Positions 48,240 through 57,351 of a stretch of DNA of 64,000 bases are shown piece by piece. Within the stretch, counting starts at the first letter, position 1; the number at the start of each line of letters is the position of its first letter. The position numbers and the translations under genes are program-made. A model generated the notes under the pieces. The model ran no database searches, was not told where the DNA came from, and saw nothing but the letters and a program-made list of their open reading frames with translations. This stretch comes from Streptomyces bungoensis (GTDB taxonomy: Bacteria; Actinomycetota; Actinomycetes; Streptomycetales; Streptomycetaceae): the NCBI RefSeq assembly GCF_001514215.1, contig NZ_KQ948858.1, forward strand, positions 236,617 through 300,616, in the 5' to 3' direction.

Positions 48240-49673
48240 GTGACACACCCGCCGAAGGGCAGCGCGGCGCCACCGGGCGCGGGGCCCGCCCTGCCCGCCC
48301 TGCCGGCGGTGCCTCCCCAGCCCGGCCCGCCCGCCGCCCGGCCGGCGCCCCCGGCCGCCCGCCGGAGCGCCTTCGCGGAGGGGGCCGAGCGGGTGCGGGC
48401 CGCCGCGACGACCGAGCCGGGGCGGCTGCGGATCATCGGGGCCGTCCTCGCGCTGCTCGTCGTCGCGTTCGGGTCGGTCACCGCCTGGCAGACCTCCGAG
48501 CGGGCGGCCGCCGCCGACGACGTGCTGCACCGCAGCCAGCCGCTCAGCTCCGGCGCGGCCGGCATCTACCGCTCGCTGGCCGACGCCAACACAACGGCGT
48601 CCAGCGGGTTCCTGGCCGGCGGTCAGGAGACCGCCGCGTCCCGGGACCGGTACGAGGAGGACATCCGGACGGCCGCCGCGGGACTCGTCACGGCCGCCGC
48701 CAACGCCGAACCGGGCTCGTCCTCCGAGGCGACCATCGCCCGGCTGAACCGGCTGCTGCCCGAGTACAAGGGCCTGATCGAGCGGGCCCGGACCTACAAC
48801 CGGCAGGGCTACCCGGTCGGCGGCGCGTACCTGCGCTACGCCAACGACAAGATGCAGAACAAGATGCTGCCGGCGGCGGAGGACCTCTACACGAAGGAGA
48901 ACCAGCGGCTCGACGCCGACTACGGGCACGCGACACCGTACCCGTGGGCGGCGATCGCGCTCGGCGTGCTCGCCCTGGCCGCGCTCGGCTGGGCCCAGCA
49001 CCGCACGTACCGGCGCACCAACCGCGTCCTCAACCACGGCCTCGCCGCCGCCACGGTCGCGACGACCGCGGCGCTGCTGTGGCTGGTCGTCGGGCACACC
49101 CTGGCCCGGTCCGGGCTCGACGGCTCCTACGACCACGGCATCCGCTCGATGAAGGTGCTGCACGACGCGCGGATCGCCTCCCTGAAGGCGCGCGGCAACG
49201 AGAACCTCAGCCTGGTGTCGCGCGGCGCCGAGACCATCACCGTCGGCGGACAGCAGTACGACACGTACTACTACCACTTCGACCGGAACATCACGGCGCT
49301 CGGCAAGGGCCTCACCCAGGCCACCCGGCTCGCCGACGACCGCGCGGGCAGCGGCCCGGTGAAGGCCGCCGAGGGCAACATGGCGGTGTGGAAGCAGCGC
49401 CACGCAGCGGCCCGCGCCGAGGACGAGAACGGCAACTACCAGCAGGCGCTGGACAAGGTGATCGGCGGCAAGGACGCCACCGGGGCCTGCTTCGACAGCG
49501 TGGACCGGAACCTGGCCCACGCCATCGACCACGAGCAGACCGAGTTCCGGCAGACCGCCGGTGACGGCCGCGACGCGCTGACCGGGCTGCCGGTGGGGGC
49601 CGCCGTCCTGGCGGCGCTCGCCGCCGCCGGCGCGCTCGCCGGCATCGGCCGCAGGCTTTCGGAGTACCGGTGA
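48240..49673 (+). CDS. GlnX-like membrane sensor of the PknG pathway
   Basis: A 477-residue membrane protein. After a Pro/Ala-rich cytoplasmic start come four spans: RIIGAVLALLVVAFGSVTAW (~65-84), YPWAAIALGVLALAALGWA (~238-256), ATVATTAALLWLVVGHTLA (~274-292) and GAAVLAALAAAGALAGIG near the C-terminus. Two large helical external segments lie between (85-235 and 293-450). The same topology is described for GlnX (Rv0412c), which relays GlnH binding to PknG in mycobacteria and corynebacteria. It heads the island and its stop overlaps the GlnH-like gene, as in those genera. Two external cysteines may form a disulfide. Confidence 0.75.
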   Translation: MTHPPKGSAAPPGAGPALPALPAVPPQPGPPAARPAPPAARRSAFAEGAERVRAAATTEPGRLRIIGAVLALLVVAFGSVTAWQTSERAAAADDVLHRSQPLSSGAAGIYRSLADANTTASSGFLAGGQETAASRDRYEEDIRTAAAGLVTAAANAEPGSSSEATIARLNRLLPEYKGLIERARTYNRQGYPVGGAYLRYANDKMQNKMLPAAEDLYTKENQRLDADYGHATPYPWAAIALGVLALAALGWAQHRTYRRTNRVLNHGLAAATVATTAALLWLVVGHTLARSGLDGSYDHGIRSMKVLHDARIASLKARGNENLSLVSRGAETITVGGQQYDTYYYHFDRNITALGKGLTQATRLADDRAGSGPVKAAEGNMAVWKQRHAAARAEDENGNYQQALDKVIGGKDATGACFDSVDRNLAHAIDHEQTEFRQTAGDGRDALTGLPVGAAVLAALAAAGALAGIGRRLSEYR

Positions 49674-50722
49674 CGAGGGGCGGGACCATGGACGCACGCC
49701 GTGTACGAACCTCCCTGCGCGGCTGGGGCGGGGTCGGCGCGATGGCGGCCCTGTGCGCCCTGGCGCTGGCCTTCGTCCTGCTGCTGCCGCGCACCCAGGC
49801 GCCCCACGAGGACGGCCGGGCCGCAGGGCAGCGGACGACCGCCGCGGGCCAGGCCCGCGCCGACGGCTGCCGGGACTCCGAGGCGCAGGACCAGACGCTG
49901 TCCCCGTCCGGCGCGGACGGGCCGACGATCGACGCCATCAAGGCCCGTACGGGCGCCAAGCGCAAGCTCGTCGTCGGCGTCGACCAGAACAGCTACCGCT
50001 GGGGCTACCGCAACCCCAACACCGAGGGCGCGGAGCTCGAGGGCTTCGACATCGACCTCGTCCACCGGATCGCCCAGGACATCCTCGGCGACCCGAACGC
50101 GGTGCAGTTCAAGGCGATACCGACCAGCCAGCGCATCACCGCCATCCAGGACGGCCGGGTCGACATGGTGGTGCGCACGATGACGATCACGTGCCAGCGG
50201 CTCGACGAAGTGGCCTTCTCCGCGCCCTACTTCAAGACCGGCCAGCAGGTGCTCGTGCCCAAGTCGTCTTCCGTCAAGGGCTACTACGACGGCACGCTCG
50301 CCCACCAGAGGATCTGCACGGCGTCCGGTTCCACCGCCTACCTGAAGCTGAAGGCGGACCGGGAGAAGGGCACCCTGCCGGCCACCGCCGACATCCGCAC
50401 CGCCGTCCCCAACCAGCTCGACTGCCTGGTCCGGCTGCAGCTCGGCGAGGTCGACGCGGTCGTCACCGACGGCGCGCTCGCCGCGAGCCAGGCCGCCCAG
50501 GACCCGACGCTGAAACTGGTGGGCAAGCCGTTCACCACCGAGTACTACGGCGTGGCGATGAAGAGCACCGCCCGCGATCTGGTACGCCGGGTCAACCGCA
50601 TCCTCGTCGACTACCGCGCGGACGGCTGGCAGGCGTCGTACGACCGCTGGCTGTCGGCCACACTGGGGAAGGACTCCCGGCCGTCCGAGCCGCCCGCGCC
50701 GCATTACCTGCAAGCCGGCTGA
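49670..50722 (+). CDS. GlnH-like amino-acid-binding protein
   Basis: A 350-residue family 3 solute-binding protein for polar amino acids. The N-terminus is a single hydrophobic anchor (MAALCALALAFVLLLP) without a clear lipobox. The binding fold has LVVGVDQNSYRWGYRNP, EGFDIDLVHRIAQDILG, RITAIQDGRVDMVVRTMTIT and VAFSAPYFKTGQQVLV. It matches the GlnH position in glnX-glnH-pknG loci, where GlnH binds glutamate, aspartate or glutamine outside the cell. GTG 49670 has GGAG five bases upstream; ATG 49688 is possible. No permease or ATPase accompanies it, in line with a sensing role. Confidence 0.8.
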   Translation: MTRGGTMDARRVRTSLRGWGGVGAMAALCALALAFVLLLPRTQAPHEDGRAAGQRTTAAGQARADGCRDSEAQDQTLSPSGADGPTIDAIKARTGAKRKLVVGVDQNSYRWGYRNPNTEGAELEGFDIDLVHRIAQDILGDPNAVQFKAIPTSQRITAIQDGRVDMVVRTMTITCQRLDEVAFSAPYFKTGQQVLVPKSSSVKGYYDGTLAHQRICTASGSTAYLKLKADREKGTLPATADIRTAVPNQLDCLVRLQLGEVDAVVTDGALAASQAAQDPTLKLVGKPFTTEYYGVAMKSTARDLVRRVNRILVDYRADGWQASYDRWLSATLGKDSRPSEPPAPHYLQAG

Positions 50723-50768
50723 CCCGCTTCCACGACCCAGGCCAACACACAGCAGCGAGAGGTGATCG

Positions 50769-52040
50769 ATGGGCGTCACGGACCCCGCCGGGCCGGTGAT
50801 GGACCGGGACGAGGTGGACCGTGCGCTGGCGCGGCTCGGCCAGGAGCACGAGGCGATCGAGACCTCCCTGCTGGCCCTCCAGGACCACGCGGGCCGCAGG
50901 CTCCTCGAGGGCGCCCGGCTGACCGGCGTCACCGCCGAGCGCTGGGCGGACGCGGAGGCGTCGATCACGCTGCTGTGGGCGTACTTCGACGCCTACACGG
51001 CCGCGCTGCGCTCCGCCCGGGAGATCCGCTCCCGGCGCCGCTGGTCGAGCCGGGAGGACCTGGCGGAGCTGACCGCGCTGCTGCGCGACGACGCGGTCAC
51101 CGTGCCCGGCGGGAGCAGGCTGAGCGAGAGCTTCTCGCTGGCCGCCCTGGTGGACCGGATGAACGAGCTGTACGCGTCCTCGCTGGACCTGGTCGTCGCC
51201 GCCGACGCGGTCTGGTCGGCGCTGCCCGCGCGGATCGATTTACTCGCCGCGGAACTGCAGCGCACCCGGGGGCTCGCGCACTCCGTCGGCGTGCGCCCCG
51301 GCGAGCACCCGGCGGGCGACGACCTGGAGCGCATCACGCGCATACTGACGAAGCTGCGCGAGGACGTCGTCTCCGACCCGCTCGCCTTCTGGGTGCCGAC
51401 CGAGGGCAGTTCGGCGCCCGGCGGCGGTCGCCCGGACACCACGGTGTACGACCGTGAGGCCCGCGCCCTGGAGGACGTGCGGCGGGAGATCGACGCGGTG
51501 CTGACGGTCCGGCAGGACGCGGAGGCGCGGCTGATCCGGCTCCGGGACGTGCTCTCCCGCGCGGACCGCACCCTCGCCGAGGCGCGTACCGCGCGCGGGG
51601 AGGTCCTCGCGAAGATCGCGGCGACCGAGGTGCCGGTGGTCAGCGGCCCGCCGACCGTGCTGCAGGAGCAGCTGGCGACCGCGGCGGAGTACCGGCGCCA
51701 GGCCCAGTGGCACCGGCTCTCCCCGCTGCTGGAGTCGCTGGAGGAGAAGGCGGAGGAGGAACTGCTGCGCGCCCGCGAGTCGCTGACCGCGGTGACCGCG
51801 CCGCTGGCGGTCCGCGCCGAGCTGCGCGGCCGGCTCGACGCCTACAAGGCGAAGGTGGCCCGGCACGGCCTGGCCGAGGACCCGCTGCTGGTCGAGCGGT
51901 ACGACGCGGCCCGGCGCATGCTGTGGAGCGCCCCCTGCGACCTGCGTGTGGCCGAACAGGCCGTGCTGCGCTACCAGCAGGCGGCGGCGGAGCTGCTCGG
52001 CGCCGGCGCGCCCGAGGACCGTAAGGAGGACCGGTCATGA
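50769..52040 (+). CDS. coiled-coil protein of the PknG island, unknown function
   Basis: A 423-residue soluble protein that I cannot assign to a named family. It is almost wholly alpha-helical with long charged heptad-like stretches: VDRALARLGQEHEAIETSLLALQDHAGRRLLEG, ALEDVRREIDAVLTVRQDAEARLIRLRDVLSRADRTLAEARTARG and LSPLLESLEEKAEEELLRARESLTAV. Residues ~205-225 form a loop with DPLAFWVPTEGSS. ATGA overlap with pknG shows tight coupling to the kinase, so a scaffold or substrate is likely. Confidence 0.65.
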   Translation: MGVTDPAGPVMDRDEVDRALARLGQEHEAIETSLLALQDHAGRRLLEGARLTGVTAERWADAEASITLLWAYFDAYTAALRSAREIRSRRRWSSREDLAELTALLRDDAVTVPGGSRLSESFSLAALVDRMNELYASSLDLVVAADAVWSALPARIDLLAAELQRTRGLAHSVGVRPGEHPAGDDLERITRILTKLREDVVSDPLAFWVPTEGSSAPGGGRPDTTVYDREARALEDVRREIDAVLTVRQDAEARLIRLRDVLSRADRTLAEARTARGEVLAKIAATEVPVVSGPPTVLQEQLATAAEYRRQAQWHRLSPLLESLEEKAEEELLRARESLTAVTAPLAVRAELRGRLDAYKAKVARHGLAEDPLLVERYDAARRMLWSAPCDLRVAEQAVLRYQQAAAELLGAGAPEDRKEDRS

Positions 52041-54517
52041 GCCGGCCGGGACAGAACTGCCAGCGGCCGGGCTGCGAGGGGGCGTACGAGGACGTCGGCG
52101 GCGGTGAGCTGTACTGCGACACCTGCGGCCTCGCGCCGGTCGTCTCGGTGGGGGGTCCCCCCTCCGGGGGAGGCATGGTGGGCTCGCCCCCGACCGGGGT
52201 CACCAGGAGCTCGGCGCAGAGCGGCAGTTCCCGCAGCTCCCGCAGCGCGCGTACGTCGTCGCAGTCGTCGAAGTCGCGCCGCTCGGTGTCCGGGCGGCTC
52301 TCGCGCTCCCTGCCGGGCAGCTCCAGCGGGCGTTCGGTGTCGGTGCGCAGCTCCGGCTCCTCCTCCGGCGCCTCCACCCGCGGCCGGCTGGGCGCCGGGC
52401 TGGTGAGCGTGCCGCAGGTGCCGCGGCCCGACCCGCGCGCGATGGTGCTGGAGAACCCGGAGGTGCCCGAGCGGAAGCGGTTCTGCTCGCGCTCGGACTG
52501 CGGGGCGCCGGTCGGGCGGGCGCGGGGCGACCGGCCGGGGCGCACGGAGGGGTTCTGCACCAAGTGCGGGCACCCGTACTCGTTCGTGCCGAAGCTGCGG
52601 GCCGGGGACATCGTGCACGGCCAGTACGAGGTGGCGGGCTGCCTCGCGCACGGCGGCCTGGGCTGGATCTACCTCGCCGTGGACCGCGCGGTCTCCGACC
52701 GGTGGGTCGTCCTCAAGGGCCTGCTGGACACCGGCGACCAGGACGCGATGGCCGCCGCGATCTCCGAGCGCCGCTTCCTCGCGGAGATCGAGCACGCCAA
52801 CATCGTGCGGATCTACAACTTCGTCGAGCACCTCGACCAGCGCACCGGCTCCCTCGACGGCTACATCGTCATGGAGTACGTCGGCGGCAAGTCGCTGAAG
52901 GAGATCGCCAACGGCCGCCGCACCCCGGACGGCAGGCGCGACCCGCTGCCGGTGGAGCAGGCCTGCGCGTACGGCATCGAGGCGCTGGAGGCGCTCGGCC
53001 ACCTGCACAGCCGCAACCTGCTGTACTGCGACTTCAAGGTCGACAACGCCATCCAGACCGAGGACCAGCTCAAGCTGATCGACATGGGCGCGGTGCGCCG
53101 CATGGACGACGACGAGTCGGCGATCTACGGCACGGTCGGCTACCAGGCGCCGGAGGTCGCCGAGGTGGGCCCGTCGGTGGCCAGCGACCTGTACACGGTG
53201 GGCCGCACGCTCGCCGTCCTCACGTTCGACTTCCAGGGCTACACGAACGTCTTCGTGGACTCCCTCCCCGACCCGGACAACATCGAGGTCTTCCACCGCT
53301 ACGAGTCCTTCTACCGGCTCCTGGTGCGCGCCACCGACCCGGACCCGGCCCGCCGGTTCGCCTCCGCGCAGGAGATGGCCGAGCAGCTGACCGGGGTGCT
53401 GCGGGAGGTCGTCTCGCTGCAGAGCGGGCAGGCGCGGCCCGCACTGTCGACGCTGTTCGGGCCCGAGGTCAGGGTCCCCGACACGGAGTTGTTCCCCCGG
53501 CTCGACGCGGACGTCTCCCGGCTGGGCGCGCGGGGCGTGCCGAAGGCGGCGCCCGCCACCGCCGGGGCGGCCCTGGTCGGGCCCGTCGACACCCCGGCCG
53601 CGGCGCTGGCCCTGCCCGTCCCGCTGGTCGACCCCACGGACCCCAACGCCGGCTTCCTCGCCGGTCTGATGGCCTCCGGCCCGGCCGAGCTGCTCACCGC
53701 GCTGGACGCGGCGCCCGCCCGGACCGTGGAGACCCGGCTGCGCCGCATCCGCGCCCTCCTGGAGAGCGGCGACCACGCGGCCGCCCTGTCCGCCCTGGCC
53801 CAGCTCGACGCCGAACGGCCCGAGGACTGGCGCGTGGTGTGGTACCGGGGCGTGGCCGCCCTGGTCACCGGCGACTTCGAGCACGCGGCGCTCGCCTTCG
53901 ACGCGGTCTACGACGCCTTCCCCGGCGAGGCGGCGCCCAAGCTCGCGCTCGGCCTGTGCGCGGAGGTGCTGGGCCAGCTGGACAACGCGGCGGAGTACTA
54001 CCACCTGGTGTGGGCGACCGATCCGAGCTTCGTCAGCGCCGCGTTCGGGCTGGCCCGGGTGCAGCTCGCGGCCGGGGAGCGGAGCGGCGCGGTGCGCACG
54101 CTGGAGTCGGTGCCGGAGTCCTCCATCCACTACACGGCCGCCCGGGTCGCCGCCGTCCGGGCCCGGCTGCGGCAGCGCACGGCGAGCGCCGGTGACGCGG
54201 CGTTCCTGGACGACCTGACCGCCGCCGCCGGGCAGGTCGAGGCGCTGCAGGCGTACGGCCTGGACCCGGCGCGGCGCGAGCAGTTGTCGGCGGAGGTGCT
54301 CGGCTGCGCGCTGGACTGGATACTCTCCTCAGGCCAGGGCACCGGCCAACCCGCCGCGCACGGACGGACGCTGCTCGGCAGCGGGCTGGACGAGCGGGGC
54401 CTGCGCTTCGGCCTGGAGCGCGCGTACCGCACGCTGGCCCGGCTGGCGCCCGGCGGCCAGGAGAGGATCGAGCTGGTGGAACGGGCCAACCGTTACCGCC
54501 CCCGGACGTGGGTGTAG
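52037..54517 (+). CDS. pknG: PknG-like serine/threonine protein kinase
   Basis: A soluble 826-residue kinase with the PknG architecture: zinc/rubredoxin-type module, kinase domain and C-terminal TPR domain. C150, C155, C174 and C177 form the rubredoxin-like site; an added N-terminal ribbon (C8, C13, C27, C30) is not in M. tuberculosis PknG. The kinase has K227 (VVLKG), D332 in YCDFKVDN (no arginine before the aspartate, as in PknG) and D349 in DMG instead of DFG. From about residue 565 (RLRRIRALLESGDHAAALSAL) the TPR helices begin. It should phosphorylate an FHA protein controlling glutamate metabolism. Confidence 0.92.
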   Translation: MSRPGQNCQRPGCEGAYEDVGGGELYCDTCGLAPVVSVGGPPSGGGMVGSPPTGVTRSSAQSGSSRSSRSARTSSQSSKSRRSVSGRLSRSLPGSSSGRSVSVRSSGSSSGASTRGRLGAGLVSVPQVPRPDPRAMVLENPEVPERKRFCSRSDCGAPVGRARGDRPGRTEGFCTKCGHPYSFVPKLRAGDIVHGQYEVAGCLAHGGLGWIYLAVDRAVSDRWVVLKGLLDTGDQDAMAAAISERRFLAEIEHANIVRIYNFVEHLDQRTGSLDGYIVMEYVGGKSLKEIANGRRTPDGRRDPLPVEQACAYGIEALEALGHLHSRNLLYCDFKVDNAIQTEDQLKLIDMGAVRRMDDDESAIYGTVGYQAPEVAEVGPSVASDLYTVGRTLAVLTFDFQGYTNVFVDSLPDPDNIEVFHRYESFYRLLVRATDPDPARRFASAQEMAEQLTGVLREVVSLQSGQARPALSTLFGPEVRVPDTELFPRLDADVSRLGARGVPKAAPATAGAALVGPVDTPAAALALPVPLVDPTDPNAGFLAGLMASGPAELLTALDAAPARTVETRLRRIRALLESGDHAAALSALAQLDAERPEDWRVVWYRGVAALVTGDFEHAALAFDAVYDAFPGEAAPKLALGLCAEVLGQLDNAAEYYHLVWATDPSFVSAAFGLARVQLAAGERSGAVRTLESVPESSIHYTAARVAAVRARLRQRTASAGDAAFLDDLTAAAGQVEALQAYGLDPARREQLSAEVLGCALDWILSSGQGTGQPAAHGRTLLGSGLDERGLRFGLERAYRTLARLAPGGQERIELVERANRYRPRTWV
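52149..52173. repeat. palindromic G/C insert inside pknG
   Basis: TGGGGGGTCCCCCC begins at 52149 and continues to a CCGGGGGAGG end at 52173. It encodes GGPPSGGG in the low-complexity linker of the kinase. It resembles the short palindromic repeats dispersed in Streptomyces genomes. Confidence 0.5.
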
Positions 54518-54520
54518 TTG

Positions 54521-55828
54521 ATGTCGCAGATGCCCCAGCAGGCCGCACCGTCGAAGTGCCCGAACTGCGCGGAGCCGGTCGAGTCGGGTGACCTGTTCTG
54601 CGGCGCGTGCGGGTACGACCTCTCCGTCGTGCCGGCGCCGCCGCAGGACCATCCGACCCTCACCATGACCGGGCCCGCCGCGCCCGGGGACGGCGTCGAC
54701 TGGCCCGCCCCCGAGCCGGCCGGCTCCGGCGGCACCCCGCCCCCGGTGCAGGCGCCGGCCGATCTGCCGGGCACCGACTCGGGCGGCCGGCCGCTGCACC
54801 CGCAGGAACCGGCCGCGGCCGGCGTCCGGTTCGACCGGCCGGACGAGCCCGAGGAGTACCCGCTGCAGGCGCCGGACCCGCGGGTGTCCGCCGACGCCGG
54901 CGCGCCGGAGGAGCCCGCGCAGGTGTGCGTGGCCTGCCGGGCGGGCCGGGTCGACGACGACGGCTACTGCGAGAACTGCGGGCACGCCCAGCCGCGCGAA
55001 CGCGACCACATGGAGCGGGAGTCGGGCCCGGTGGCCGCGGTGAGCGACCGCGGGCTGCGCCACCACCGCAACGAGGACGCCTTCGCGGTCGGCCACACGG
55101 CGCTGCCCGACGGCTCGCCCGCGGTGCTGGCGGTCGTGTGCGACGGCGTGTCCTCGGCGACCCGGCCCGACGAGGCCTCGGCGGCCGCCTCGCAGGCGGC
55201 CGGTGACGCGCTGCTGGCCGCCCTGCCGCGCGGCACGCACCCGCAGACGGCGATGCACGAGGCGATCGTCGCCGCCTCGCAGGCCGTCAACGCCCTGGCG
55301 GACGAGCCGGATCCGGCGCAGGAGCACGGGCACCAGAACGCCCCGGCCTGCACCATCGTCGGCGCGGTCGTCACCTCCGGGCTGCTGGTGGTCGGCTGGG
55401 TCGGCGACAGCCGCGCCTACTGGGTGCCGGACGACCGCTCCGCGCCCCCGGCCCGGCTGACCGAGGACGACTCCTGGGCCGCGCAGATGGTCGCCGCCGG
55501 CCTGATGAACGAGGCGGAGGCGTACGCCGACGAGCGCGCCCACGCGATCACCGGCTGGCTCGGCGCGGACGCCTACGAACTGGAGCCGCACACCGCCTCG
55601 TTCAAGCCGGACCGGCCCGGTGCCGTGGTGGTGTGCACCGACGGTCTGTGGAACTACGCGGAGACGGCCGAGGAGATGGGCGAGGTCGTCCCGCCGGACG
55701 CGGCCGCGCGTCCGCTGCACAGCGCCCGGGTCCTGGTCGGGCACGCGCTGGACGGCGGGGGCCACGACAACGTAACAGTGGCCGTCGTACCGTTCCCCGC
55801 GCCGCCGCAGGGGGCAGGATCGGCCTGA
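54521..55828 (+). CDS. PP2C-type protein phosphatase with two zinc ribbons
   Basis: A 435-residue metal-dependent serine/threonine phosphatase, the natural opponent of the kinase encoded three bases upstream. Two zinc ribbons precede the catalytic part: C13/C16/C27/C30 and C136/C139/C150/C153. The PP2C motifs follow: SDRGLRHHRNEDAF, VVCDGVSSATRPDEAS, VGDSRAYWVPD, ITGWLGAD, VVVCTDGLWNY and HDNVTVAVV, with all metal-binding aspartates present. It lacks membrane spans. It probably removes phosphates placed by PknG on itself or the FHA protein. Confidence 0.92.
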   Translation: MSQMPQQAAPSKCPNCAEPVESGDLFCGACGYDLSVVPAPPQDHPTLTMTGPAAPGDGVDWPAPEPAGSGGTPPPVQAPADLPGTDSGGRPLHPQEPAAAGVRFDRPDEPEEYPLQAPDPRVSADAGAPEEPAQVCVACRAGRVDDDGYCENCGHAQPRERDHMERESGPVAAVSDRGLRHHRNEDAFAVGHTALPDGSPAVLAVVCDGVSSATRPDEASAAASQAAGDALLAALPRGTHPQTAMHEAIVAASQAVNALADEPDPAQEHGHQNAPACTIVGAVVTSGLLVVGWVGDSRAYWVPDDRSAPPARLTEDDSWAAQMVAAGLMNEAEAYADERAHAITGWLGADAYELEPHTASFKPDRPGAVVVCTDGLWNYAETAEEMGEVVPPDAAARPLHSARVLVGHALDGGGHDNVTVAVVPFPAPPQGAGSA

Positions 55829-55926
55829 GGCGGTAACGACGGGGAGGCCTCGACGGACCGGAGGGGACCGGTCCGGTCACACGCATGACCTCGCGCGAGC
55901 GGGGCCCGAGGGGGATTCGATCGAAT

Positions 55927-57306
55927 ATGGCCAATTTCGCGAAGTCGACCGTGCCGCAGTTCTCGGTGGACGTCTACCAGAACGAGCACCTGCCGGAAGG
56001 CGGCCGTGAGGTCAACGCCATCGTCACCGTGACGGCGACCGGGGGCGGCACCCTCGGCAGCGCCGCCGGCGCGCCCGGCCACGCGCCGGGGCGCGGGCCG
56101 TCCGCCGCCGTGGCGATCATGGTGGACTGCTCGGGTTCGATGGACTACCCGCCGACGAAGATGCGCGGCGCCCGCGACGCCACGGCCGCCGCCGTCGACG
56201 CCCTGCGCGACGGCACGCACTTCGCGGTGGTCGGCGGCACCCATGTCGCCAAGGAGGTCTACCCGGGCGGCGGGCGGCTCGCGGTCGCCGACGCCACCAC
56301 CCGCGAGCAGGCCAAGCAGGCGCTGCGCCGGCTGAGCGCGGGCGGCGGCACGGCCATCGGCACCTGGCTGCGGCTGGCCGACCGGCTGCTGTCCTCGGCG
56401 GACGTGGCCATCCGGCACGGCATCCTGCTCACCGACGGGCGCAACGAACACGAGGCGCCCGAGGAGCTGAGGGCGGCCCTCGACGCGTGCGCCGGGCGGT
56501 TCACGTGCGACGCGCGGGGCGTGGGCACCGACTGGGAAGTGAAAGAAGTCACAGGGATCGCCTCCGCGCTGCTCGGCACCGCCGACATCGTCGCCGACCC
56601 GGCCGGCCTGGCCGCCGACTTCACGCGGATGATGGAGACGGCGATGGGCAAGGAGGTCGCCGACGTCGCCCTGCGGGTGTGGACGCCGGTCGGCGCGAGC
56701 ATCCGCTTCGTCAAGCAGGTCGCGCCCGCCGTCGAGGACTTGACCGGCCGCCGCACCGAGGCCGGGCCGCGCGCCGGGGACTACCCCACCGGCTCCTGGG
56801 GCGACGAGTCCCGCGACTACCACCTGTGCGTGGAGGTGCCGGCGGCCGGGCTGGGCCAGGAGATGCTGGCCGCCCGGGTCTCGCTGGTCGTCCCGCAACC
56901 TGGGGGCACCGCCCGCGCGAGCGAAGCCGAGCGCGGGGGAGGCTCGGTGCACAACCTCGGGGCGCAGGGCCTGGTCCGGGCCGTGTGGACCGACGACATG
57001 GCGGCCTCGACCGCGATCAGCCCGCAGGTCGCCCACTACACCGGGCAGGCCGAGCTGGCCCAGGTCATCCAGAAGGGTCTCGACCTTCGCAAAGCGGGCG
57101 ATTTCGACGGGGCAACGGCCAAACTGGGGCGCGCTGTTCAGCTCGCGAACGCGTCGGGGAACGCGGATACTGCGAAACTGCTTGCGAAGGTGGTGGACGT
57201 GGTCGATGCCGCGGCAGGTACTGTGCGGTTGAAGACGAAGGTCGCCGAGGCCGACGAGATGACCCTCGAGACCCGGTCCACCAAGACTGTTCGAGTGAAG
57301 AAGTGA
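55927..57306 (+). CDS. VWA-domain protein of the PknG island
   Basis: A 459-residue soluble protein with a von Willebrand A domain. The metal site is D67-C-S69-G-S71 (VAIMVDCSGSMD), with the second-loop TAIG and third-loop LLTDGRN aspartate. A beta-rich region follows (DVALRVWTPVGASIRFV) and then a helical TPR-like end (VIQKGLDLRKAGDFDGATAKLGRAVQLA). ATG 55927 gives the MANFAKSTVPQFSVDVYQN start expected for the family. It may assemble protein complexes. A palindromic genomic repeat is inserted in frame at 56899-56942. Confidence 0.85.
   Translation: MANFAKSTVPQFSVDVYQNEHLPEGGREVNAIVTVTATGGGTLGSAAGAPGHAPGRGPSAAVAIMVDCSGSMDYPPTKMRGARDATAAAVDALRDGTHFAVVGGTHVAKEVYPGGGRLAVADATTREQAKQALRRLSAGGGTAIGTWLRLADRLLSSADVAIRHGILLTDGRNEHEAPEELRAALDACAGRFTCDARGVGTDWEVKEVTGIASALLGTADIVADPAGLAADFTRMMETAMGKEVADVALRVWTPVGASIRFVKQVAPAVEDLTGRRTEAGPRAGDYPTGSWGDESRDYHLCVEVPAAGLGQEMLAARVSLVVPQPGGTARASEAERGGGSVHNLGAQGLVRAVWTDDMAASTAISPQVAHYTGQAELAQVIQKGLDLRKAGDFDGATAKLGRAVQLANASGNADTAKLLAKVVDVVDAAAGTVRLKTKVAEADEMTLETRSTKTVRVKK
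56899..56942. repeat. short palindromic genomic repeat inserted in frame in the VWA gene
   Basis: The segment CCTGGGGGCACC (56899-56910) leads into CCCGCGC (56912-56918), GAGCGAAGCCGA and GCGCGGG (56931-56937), ending GGGGGAGG. It encodes PGGTARASEAERGGGS. This pattern, a G/C-rich hairpin around GCGAAGCCGA, is widespread in Streptomyces genomes, mostly between genes. Confidence 0.7.
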
Positions 57307-57351
57307 CATCCGGACCTCCGGAGGACCCTCAGGAGAAGGGGAAGCGCCGAC

